From Streptococcus oralis (GTDB lineage: Bacteria > Bacillota > Bacilli > Lactobacillales > Streptococcaceae): a DNA stretch of 64,000 nucleotides. The stretch is from positions 1,240,001 through 1,304,000 of the forward strand of contig NZ_CP019562.1 of NCBI RefSeq assembly GCF_001983955.1, given 5' to 3'. The position numbers were made by a program, and so were the translations under genes. This document shows positions 29,163-36,415 of this stretch, in pieces. The notes under the pieces are model-generated. The model searched no databases. It saw only the letters and a list, made by a program, of their open reading frames with translations, and was not told the DNA's origin. Positions within the stretch are counted from its first letter, which is position 1; the number at the start of each line of letters is the position of its first letter.

Positions 29163-30320
29163 TTATTTCAGTAATTCTAATAATTCCTTATTTAAGTCCT
29201 TGTAAAAATTAAAATCTTTCTCAGTGAGTTGATATTGTTCCTTGACTAGTCCTTTTAAGGTTTTTAGGACAGGACCTAACTGTTTTAATTCCTCAGAATC
29301 TAATGGATCCAATTTATGAGCTACAGTATTTCGTGTTTTGTTTATTTTCAAAATCGGTTTGATTTTGTAATACAATGTCCGATTTTTTATTTGAAGAATC
29401 TTATTATAATCCTGAATTCCGAGGTAATATTTCTCTGATTCATTCACGTAATTATCCAGAAATTCTGGATAACGATTTTCGATATAGTCTTCTAAGATAA
29501 ACTCTGTAAGGTTTTTAATTCTAATCAGACCTTCACTAAAATTACCACGTTCTTTTTGTAAATCAATAGTCAAATAAGCATTTAGTACTTTTTTCTGTTC
29601 TTCACTCCATTTTTTCTTTTGGAGGACTTGAGGTATATCTTGCCTATCTAATGAATCCACAATATCTTGTAACTTTTTGCGACAATCTTTCAATCCAGGG
29701 AAGTCAGGCAACTGATTTGCTATCTCTAAACTAGCTTTATAATCATATTTCTTAATAAAATCACGTAAAGTTTTTTTCATTAAGCCTTGTTTAAACTTAT
29801 CTGAAGTATCTTCAATAGTTCGATCGACATAGTCCTGCTTATTATCCATATTTGTATCAATTAGTACATCAATATCTTCCGAATCATCATGCCTAACGCC
29901 AGCATTCGATTTTTTTTCAGGACTTGGAACTTGTACTGCCTTGACATTGATTTCACTTAGTCTATTAAGAACAAATAAAGCTGATTTTATTTGAGGAGTT
30001 CCACTTGAAAGATTAAGAATAAATTCGTCGTCTTTTGTATAATACTCTTGTATAATAGCATCAAATTGATCAAACATGGTATCAAAAATATGTACTTCAT
30101 TGTTTAAAATGATTGGTTCATGGTATACAATCTCTGGGAGGTATTCAGAATCAATAGAACGAATTACTTTCTCAATATCATCTTTCTTACGAATCAGTTC
30201 CTCAGAAAAAACAATAATAATCTTATCTGGACGGTATTTTCTCGCAATATGTACTAAAGCTCCATCGTGAAAATTACGGATTGGATCCGTATTCCCCACT
30301 GCTGAAATCAAAACCTTCAT
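29163..30320 (-). CDS. csm6: Csm6 CARF-HEPN ribonuclease
   Basis: Cyclic-oligoadenylate-activated RNase of type III-A immunity. The 385-residue protein has the CARF start LISAVGNTDPIRNFHDGALV, the LNLSSGTPQIKSALFVLNRL segment and a C-terminal HEPN RX4H motif RNTVAH (residues 330-335; 29316-29333). The start overlaps the csm5 stop by 4 bases. It differs at many positions from the second copy downstream. Both catalytic motifs are intact, so the signalling arm of the system looks functional. Confidence 0.92.
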   Translation of the reverse strand: MKVLISAVGNTDPIRNFHDGALVHIARKYRPDKIIIVFSEELIRKKDDIEKVIRSIDSEYLPEIVYHEPIILNNEVHIFDTMFDQFDAIIQEYYTKDDEFILNLSSGTPQIKSALFVLNRLSEINVKAVQVPSPEKKSNAGVRHDDSEDIDVLIDTNMDNKQDYVDRTIEDTSDKFKQGLMKKTLRDFIKKYDYKASLEIANQLPDFPGLKDCRKKLQDIVDSLDRQDIPQVLQKKKWSEEQKKVLNAYLTIDLQKERGNFSEGLIRIKNLTEFILEDYIENRYPEFLDNYVNESEKYYLGIQDYNKILQIKNRTLYYKIKPILKINKTRNTVAHKLDPLDSEELKQLGPVLKTLKGLVKEQYQLTEKDFNFYKDLNKELLELLK

Positions 30321-31381
30321 TTAGTAATCTCCTTAATCATAAAGTTTGCCTTGCCCATCTCATAGAAAGACTCGTCATTCATTATCAATTTTCGGGTTGC
30401 TTGTGTTGTTTTAACACTTTTCATTGGTGCTTTTGTTAGTTTCAACACACCTTTTCCAACCATCTTAGTGGTTCTGCTATTCTGATAACGTTCTTGCAAA
30501 ATACCATTTGCTTGTTTAAAAATTGTTTTTGTCCAAGCTCCACTACCAGCACCCAAGTATATAGGATATTGAAGATTTGGCTGAATTTTATTTTCAGGAA
30601 AATCTGATAAGAAAAAGTTTTTATATTCTTTGTAAAAGGCTTGCGCTCTCTTTCCTAATTCCTCAATTAGGACTCCAGCTTCCTTAGTAGTTGTAGTAAT
30701 GGTGAAATTGATTTTAGTTAAGGGTGCGATCGCTTCCCTATATAAAGGTAGAGGCTTAGGAATAGGGGGCTTGACTTTATGATCCCATTTTTGAACTAAA
30801 ATAAGACTGGCATTGCTAAATGGTTTGCTATCACTAACACGAATAGCGTTAAACAAGTCATCATAGTTCTGCCCTTTTTTTGCTCCCCAAGGAATCAAAG
30901 ATTTGTTTTCCTTTTTATCTTGCAAAACATTTTTATTATTCCAGTCGGGATTGGTATTCATCAAAATAGTCCGAATAGCTCCCTTTAATGAACTTCCAGG
31001 AATATAGGGATTACCAAAAGGATCTCTTATAAACTTTGATACTTGATTTAATGCGCCTCCTCTTAAATAGTTATTATTTGTTTCTAACTTAGTTTCTATA
31101 ATTCTATAGCCACCAAAATTACGGTCAGAAATACGGTTATCTTCTAAAAAGGAAATCAAGCGATTATTTCTAGCGCTTGGCTTTGTCTCTTGTAAAAAAC
31201 GCTCAAACTTTTGATCGTAACCTTTCTCCACCATTCGATTATAAAACTTACCCATATCAGGGAAATAAAAGTACCCATTTTCATAGATAAATTCTCGAGA
31301 AGTATATTTTTCACCATTCCCAATATGGATAGGAGCCATAGCTAGGAGGCTGAATTGAAAGGTTCTATATTCTGTTTTCAT
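30317..31381 (-). CDS. csm5: Csm5 (RAMP subunit capping the Csm complex)
   Basis: Cas7-like RAMP subunit at the 3' end of the crRNA in the type III-A effector. The 354 residues begin with the typical FSLLAMAPIHIGNGEKYTSR and have the G-rich turn NPYIPGSSLKGAIRTILMN (~residues 123-141). The C-terminus has QNSRTTKMVGKGVLKLTKAP-like residues. It overlaps csm4 and csm6 by 4 bases each, consistent with strict co-translation. Confidence 0.93.
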   Translation of the reverse strand: MKTEYRTFQFSLLAMAPIHIGNGEKYTSREFIYENGYFYFPDMGKFYNRMVEKGYDQKFERFLQETKPSARNNRLISFLEDNRISDRNFGGYRIIETKLETNNNYLRGGALNQVSKFIRDPFGNPYIPGSSLKGAIRTILMNTNPDWNNKNVLQDKKENKSLIPWGAKKGQNYDDLFNAIRVSDSKPFSNASLILVQKWDHKVKPPIPKPLPLYREAIAPLTKINFTITTTTKEAGVLIEELGKRAQAFYKEYKNFFLSDFPENKIQPNLQYPIYLGAGSGAWTKTIFKQANGILQERYQNSRTTKMVGKGVLKLTKAPMKSVKTTQATRKLIMNDESFYEMGKANFMIKEITK

Positions 31382-32283
31382 CTTTCTCCCTCCATCTTGA
31401 AAAATAGTGGTTTAGCATAGTTTAATACTTCATGCGGGAAATCAAGAGGTCTTACATCCACAATCTGTCCTGTATAGGTTTCAGAGAAAGTAGATCCAGA
31501 AGCAAACTTATATAAATCCTGCTTACGGTAATTTTCCTTAGTTTCTGTACTAAAAGCAAAACCACTTGATTTACTTAGTAAATAGGAACCAGTTTCCATA
31601 GCATATTCAAGTTCCTTTTCAACTGGTAGAGAAGTTGTCAAGGTCATCACAGGTCCTTGATGGGCCTTGGTGAGACGATTTTTGAAGCTATCTGGTAAAT
31701 CTAATATAGTCAAATCAAATTGTCCATAACCACTGGAACGTTTGCCACCAATTCCTGTATACTGTAAGCTTGTCATAAGTTCATTTAATAGCTCAGACTC
31801 TTTAGCAATCACGTAAAGACAAGACTCATCTCTAAATCTAACGGTAGACACTTGGAAAAGATTTCCATCTACATGAGGTTGGTTTTTAGTGACGATATTT
31901 GTTACTGCATGATCTGCGTCTTTAAAAAGCGTTCCATTTACATAAGAATCAAATTTATCCAAAGGGATAAACTGAAGTTTCTTTGCCATTTTCGCTTGAC
32001 GTCTTACTTCTTTAACATCTGTTGTTAAGTCTGGCTGTTCAAACTTTGGAAATCCTATCGGTTTCGGTAAAAATGGACCTGACTGATAAGGAAAGGCATC
32101 AGTCAAAACAAAATCATCTTGACCCGCTGTTGACACGAATTCCTCCATTTTCCCCATTTTTTTTGCTTCTAAGACCAGAGCTGAAAACAAGCGGTCAGCT
32201 GCAAAAGTCATTTTAGAACTATCCAGACTACCTGCTCCAAAGTGAGCAGTATGGAAGTTCATAATATACATCTTATAGGTCAT
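31378..32283 (-). CDS. csm4: Csm4 (Cas5-like RAMP subunit)
   Basis: Binds the 5' handle of the crRNA and contacts Cas10 in the type III-A effector. The 301-residue protein starts MTYKMYIMNFHTAHFGAGSL and has the glycine-rich RAMP loop GIGGKRSSGYGQF around residues 180-192. It lies 1 base after csm3 and overlaps csm5. Confidence 0.93.
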   Translation of the reverse strand: MTYKMYIMNFHTAHFGAGSLDSSKMTFAADRLFSALVLEAKKMGKMEEFVSTAGQDDFVLTDAFPYQSGPFLPKPIGFPKFEQPDLTTDVKEVRRQAKMAKKLQFIPLDKFDSYVNGTLFKDADHAVTNIVTKNQPHVDGNLFQVSTVRFRDESCLYVIAKESELLNELMTSLQYTGIGGKRSSGYGQFDLTILDLPDSFKNRLTKAHQGPVMTLTTSLPVEKELEYAMETGSYLLSKSSGFAFSTETKENYRKQDLYKFASGSTFSETYTGQIVDVRPLDFPHEVLNYAKPLFFKMEGER

Positions 32284-32284
32284 A

Positions 32285-32947
32285 CTAGACCTCCGTAGTT
32301 AAAAGTTCATTCAATCTACTAACATTATAGTTTCCGAAAACTGTATTTGCTTTAAGATTCTCAAAAGCAACCTTACCATATCCACGAGAGCCTGAACCAC
32401 CTAAATAATCAAGTTCCAACAGTTTTAATCCATCAAGAATCACTTTGAAGTCTTCTTCTACTTGAGCTTGACTCTTGTCTGTCACCTCATAGATCAACTC
32501 AAATCCAAAGACACTGTCTCGGATGGCACGTTCAATTTGTCTTGGATTTGCTTCAGCAGTGATACGGTCAATAGTATTTTCAAACTTAACTTCAGTATAA
32601 CCTTTGACAGCTCGTGAATCTAAATCTTTTTTGTTAGTTAAAAAGGCATCTCTAAAAATGAGTCTTCCTACTTTATAGTCTTTGTTTGAACTATTCCCAA
32701 AGAGACGACTAATAATTTCCCCATCGTCTCCTGGTTTTTCTGCTAATGTAGTATTATATACTTTTGCCAGAAGGGTACGCATTTTCCCTTTGATACTAGA
32801 TCCTGGAATAATAGGTAAGTTTGTTATTGGATCTTTAATCACAGGTGAGTCCGTAGCACCAATCGCTGCAAAAGCATTGCTGGTCCCAATATGAAGTCCT
32901 GTCTCTAGACGGATTTGTGCTGTTACTTGAATTTTTGCAAATGCCAT
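32285..32947 (-). CDS. csm3: Csm3 (Cas7 backbone, target RNA nuclease)
   Basis: Forms the backbone of the type III-A complex and cleaves bound target RNA every six bases. The 220 residues include LETGLHIG, the catalytic Asp at residue 33 (AAIGATDSPVIKDP), LPIIPGSSIKGKMRTLLAK and the C-terminal GGSGSRGYGKV loop. Asp33 corresponds to the residue required for RNA cleavage in Streptococcus thermophilus Csm3, so RNA cleavage should be intact. It abuts csm2 and csm4. Confidence 0.95.
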   Translation of the reverse strand: MAFAKIQVTAQIRLETGLHIGTSNAFAAIGATDSPVIKDPITNLPIIPGSSIKGKMRTLLAKVYNTTLAEKPGDDGEIISRLFGNSSNKDYKVGRLIFRDAFLTNKKDLDSRAVKGYTEVKFENTIDRITAEANPRQIERAIRDSVFGFELIYEVTDKSQAQVEEDFKVILDGLKLLELDYLGGSGSRGYGKVAFENLKANTVFGNYNVSRLNELLTTEV

Positions 32948-33327
32948 TAATCGTTTCCTCCATAAAATTTAAAATAAGCTACTAGCGCTTCCATATAGCG
33001 ACAAAAACGTTGGAGACTTTCCCTACTATTAATTTCTTTTAAAATTGGTAAAATCTCACCTTTTTGAACTAAGTCCAGTACCGCCTCTTCACGGCCTGAT
33101 TGATAGACGAATTGGACCCTCAAATAGGCAATCTTATCCTTTAATTCTTCGTACTCACGGACCTTACTTTCATCAAAGAGGGTACTCGTTAAACTCAATA
33201 AGTTTCGTAGTTTACTCATGGATAGAACATCTGAATTTTTATTTTTAAAATTACGCTTATCAGTTACTAAATTTTTAATGGTTTTTTCTGCCTTATCTAC
33301 GTAATTATCATCTGTTAAAATTGCCAT
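32947..33327 (-). CDS. csm2: Csm2 (small helical subunit)
   Basis: The 126-residue alpha-helical small subunit lies along the crRNA-target duplex in the Csm effector. Its MAILTDDNYVDKAEKTIKNL start, central KLRNLLSLTS and LRVQFVYQSGREEAVLDLV match the family. It starts directly after the cas10 stop and overlaps the csm3 start by one base. Confidence 0.92.
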   Translation of the reverse strand: MAILTDDNYVDKAEKTIKNLVTDKRNFKNKNSDVLSMSKLRNLLSLTSTLFDESKVREYEELKDKIAYLRVQFVYQSGREEAVLDLVQKGEILPILKEINSRESLQRFCRYMEALVAYFKFYGGND

Positions 33328-35622
33328 CTATGAATCCTTTCTAATCTCATAAATATATAGAAGTAAAGCTATCTCTGCTTCCTTACGTTCATTATCGCTA
33401 CCTGTATACCAAGAAAAGAATAAATCTTTAAACTCTTTAAACTCTTCTTTTTTATCCTTAGAAGTTTGATCTTCTAAGCGCGTCAAATAATAGGCTAATC
33501 GAGCAATATTCATACGATCGTAGTTGCGAAGGAGCTCAATAAGTCTATATACAAAACTCTTTCCTCGCTCATCTTGAATATTAAAGTAGTAACGAATGCT
33601 CTTCAGTTTCCCATTATAGACATTGTCAATAAATTGGTCGAACTTCAATGTATAATTTCTTTCAGAATCAACATTGCCAAAAGATTGGTCCAACTTCAAG
33701 GTATTACCTGCTTTAAAAAGGGAAATACTATCCTTGTCGTTATCCTTTGCTGCTCCTTCTAGCTTACCAGTTTCTTCAGCCATGAGGCTAACTGGAGTTT
33801 TATCTGGAAAGAGGCCGATTCCTGCTGATAGGGTTAATTTGCCATTTGTCCACTTGATAAAGTTTTGTCGGAGACAAATAGTAAACTCAATAATATCCTG
33901 CCAAGAACCGATAGCAAATACATCATCTCCACCGGCATAAATGATCGATAGTTTTTTCTCCTTCGCAAACTGGTTGATATAGACCTTAAAGAAGAGACTC
34001 ATACTTCTAGAGAAGGTTGCCGAGCGTGCCAGAGTATTATATTTGCCACCATCTTGATAGGAGAATCCAGCCATAAAGGCTGCTCCAAGATCATCCACAT
34101 CTAGTCGAACAACTGCTAATCGCTTAATCCCTTGTCCAGTTTCACTATCCTGAGATAATTTGGCGTACTCGTAAATCTCATCATACTTGTAATCTCCGAC
34201 AAAGACATGGGTTGCTTTTAGGATATCTGTACTATAGCTATTCTTTACATAAATACGGTCCCACTCTTCATTGGCAAGGTCGGCTTTTGAAATACCACTA
34301 ATATAGGCTCCCGGACCTATCGGCAGGCCTTTTTCTTTTGTCACAATATAGTAGTTTTCTTGTATTTCCTTGGCAAAGCGATACATCCCTGCACAGATAT
34401 GGCAGACCTCTTGATCTTTATACTTGGTAAGCTTTTCGACTGAGTGACAAATTGCACATTCTTTCTGGGAGCTTTTTCCTCCTTGGTTGAGTTCAAGCAG
34501 AGTTTTGGCATCGTAACGAGAAATTTTCTTTTGGGAAATCATCCGACTAGTTGTTTGATAGACTTTTCGATAGTCGGCCAGTGTCGTTGTCATATCATTG
34601 GAAGAAAACGGACTCCAACCAAATGCTACGTACAAACCTGTCTGGAAATGCTTGACCAAAAACTCATTGAATTCTGCTTCAAAGTGAGCCAAGCTCTCTC
34701 TAGTTTTTTCGGTGTTTGGAAGGATAAAGTAGGCGTGCCCTCCACCAACGTAGAGAAGATTAGCCCTCGTAAGCTCTAACTTCTCCAGTAAGTTGTCAGC
34801 GATATGTTCCCCCATAAAATCTAGATACAAGGAACGTGCTTTTAGTTGCTTGGCTGCTCCAGCCGTTGCGATATTGTAGATAAAGTCTTGAATCCCTGAC
34901 AAGTCAAAACTTGCTAATAAAAAGGCCTTCTCGCTATAAAAAGCTTCTAAATCTTGCCCCAGTACCTTCTCATAGTCACGGCAATTCTTGTCTGCTAAAT
35001 AGTCCTCTATAGCTAGGGCAAAGCCAGCTGTCAGACGACTGTAGGTTGCTAGAGAAATATCCGATAATTCCTTGGTTCTTGTCGAAACAGGCACATAGGA
35101 AAGAGTAGACTCAAGGAGATTCAAAAGGGTATATATCTCAGATTGGCTAAAGTCCAATCTCTCAAACTCTTTTTCTAAGGTCTCTACTATCAAGTCATAA
35201 TCTGACTGGTCAGAAGGCTCACTCGATTCCTTAGCATAGTTTGGTTCCCCGTCAAGCTCTAATGGACGCACATCAAGATAACGCTTACTAGGGCTATCTG
35301 AAAATACATTGAAGATATCCGATTGTTTGCTTAGGAAATCTTCTTTACCTCCATGAGTGTCTGCTGCTCCTTTTAGACCTGAAGCAATCTTTGCAGCAGC
35401 TGACGTGATATAGACCAAACTATCAGGAGCTAAGTCCTTCGGCAAATCACTAGAAGTCGCCTTGGCTATCTGCTGGGCTATCTTTTCATTATCCGAAAAG
35501 CGTCTAAACCATTCGGACCCAATGGTACCCAGGTCTTTCTCATCACACCTGGAACCTTGAATCACCTTGCCGATAGCGTGCAAAAGCGATCCATAAACTA
35601 AATCAATCTTTTCTTTCTTCAA
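33328..35622 (-). CDS. cas10: Cas10/Csm1 with altered HD dyad (HA) and intact GGDD
   Basis: Large subunit of the type III-A effector. It normally combines an HD-type ssDNase with a cyclase making cyclic oligoadenylates. The 764-residue protein has an N-terminal GSLLHAIGKV. The metal-binding His15 is kept, but the usual Asp16 is Ala (GCT at 35575-35577). A CxxC...CxxC zinc element (ECAICHS, VCHICAG), the LASFDLSGIQDFIYNIATAG segment and the palm motif YAGGDDVFAIG (GGDD at residues 564-567; 33922-33933) are all intact. Otherwise it is very close to the family as I remember the Streptococcus thermophilus protein. The prediction is a cyclase that still signals, with the DNase disabled. It overlaps cas6 by 20 bases. 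Confidence 0.95.
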   Translation of the reverse strand: MKKEKIDLVYGSLLHAIGKVIQGSRCDEKDLGTIGSEWFRRFSDNEKIAQQIAKATSSDLPKDLAPDSLVYITSAAAKIASGLKGAADTHGGKEDFLSKQSDIFNVFSDSPSKRYLDVRPLELDGEPNYAKESSEPSDQSDYDLIVETLEKEFERLDFSQSEIYTLLNLLESTLSYVPVSTRTKELSDISLATYSRLTAGFALAIEDYLADKNCRDYEKVLGQDLEAFYSEKAFLLASFDLSGIQDFIYNIATAGAAKQLKARSLYLDFMGEHIADNLLEKLELTRANLLYVGGGHAYFILPNTEKTRESLAHFEAEFNEFLVKHFQTGLYVAFGWSPFSSNDMTTTLADYRKVYQTTSRMISQKKISRYDAKTLLELNQGGKSSQKECAICHSVEKLTKYKDQEVCHICAGMYRFAKEIQENYYIVTKEKGLPIGPGAYISGISKADLANEEWDRIYVKNSYSTDILKATHVFVGDYKYDEIYEYAKLSQDSETGQGIKRLAVVRLDVDDLGAAFMAGFSYQDGGKYNTLARSATFSRSMSLFFKVYINQFAKEKKLSIIYAGGDDVFAIGSWQDIIEFTICLRQNFIKWTNGKLTLSAGIGLFPDKTPVSLMAEETGKLEGAAKDNDKDSISLFKAGNTLKLDQSFGNVDSERNYTLKFDQFIDNVYNGKLKSIRYYFNIQDERGKSFVYRLIELLRNYDRMNIARLAYYLTRLEDQTSKDKKEEFKEFKDLFFSWYTGSDNERKEAEIALLLYIYEIRKDS

Positions 35623-36334
35623 GTTCTAAACCTCCCATCCCTAAGCTAGTTTTCATACCGAGACCTGAGTACTCCCCAAATTTTAGAAGCATATTAGCAT
35701 AAGCTTTCAAGGTATTTGGACCTGTAATCTTAAAGGTCAATTTCCCCCTGAAACCAGGTATTTTTTTGCCATGGACTTTAAAATAGCTGGATTCCAATCG
35801 ATAGCTGGTAACCCTACTATGCTTGACCAAGTAGTCCAGGGTTTCCTCTTCAATGTCCTGACGATTCTCGACCAGACGTGCATACTTCATCATCAAACTC
35901 TGAAAGATGAGACGCATGGTCGGAAAGAGCACGTACTCTCCCTGAGAGCGAAATCCTGTTGGAGTTTGAAAATGTATAGTGTAGAGTGACCGATCTTGGT
36001 TTTCATTAAAAAACTCAAAGAGTTGCTCCGAACTGAGATCTTGCATGGACAGAGACTCTACCATGAGAGTTGGTAAATCATGAAGTTCTACTTTCTTGAG
36101 CTCCAATAGAACTGGCAAAATCTGCTTGACAGCCTCATCCGTCAGGAGATGAAGGGACCATAGGGTCTTGTCCTTTTGATGGATGATTTTTAGTGAGTAG
36201 GGGTTGGTCTCCTGCTCATGTAGCCAAGTCACATAGTCTGGTTCCAAGTTTTCCATAAGAAAACCTTGGAATTTTGTAGATAGGTCGCTCGGTGATTGGT
36301 CAATCCGCTTAAATAATAGTTCGATGCGTTTCAT
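35603..36334 (-). CDS. cas6: Cas6 crRNA-processing endoribonuclease
   Basis: Cuts the precursor transcript within each repeat to leave an 8-base 5' handle. The 243-residue RAMP protein ends with the characteristic glycine-rich region (KFGEYSGLGMKTSLGMGGLE). AAGGAGG lies 5-6 bases before the ATG at 36334. It lies immediately downstream of the array on the same strand and overlaps cas10. It must act on strongly divergent repeats (see the array). Confidence 0.92.
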   Translation of the reverse strand: MKRIELLFKRIDQSPSDLSTKFQGFLMENLEPDYVTWLHEQETNPYSLKIIHQKDKTLWSLHLLTDEAVKQILPVLLELKKVELHDLPTLMVESLSMQDLSSEQLFEFFNENQDRSLYTIHFQTPTGFRSQGEYVLFPTMRLIFQSLMMKYARLVENRQDIEEETLDYLVKHSRVTSYRLESSYFKVHGKKIPGFRGKLTFKITGPNTLKAYANMLLKFGEYSGLGMKTSLGMGGLELEERKD

Positions 36335-36415
36335 ATGCCTCCTTTATTGATACAATTGCGCTTTTGGTTTCTCATGAGCGCTTTTTCTTTTACTTTTGGA
36401 ATTCTTTTCCCTTAT

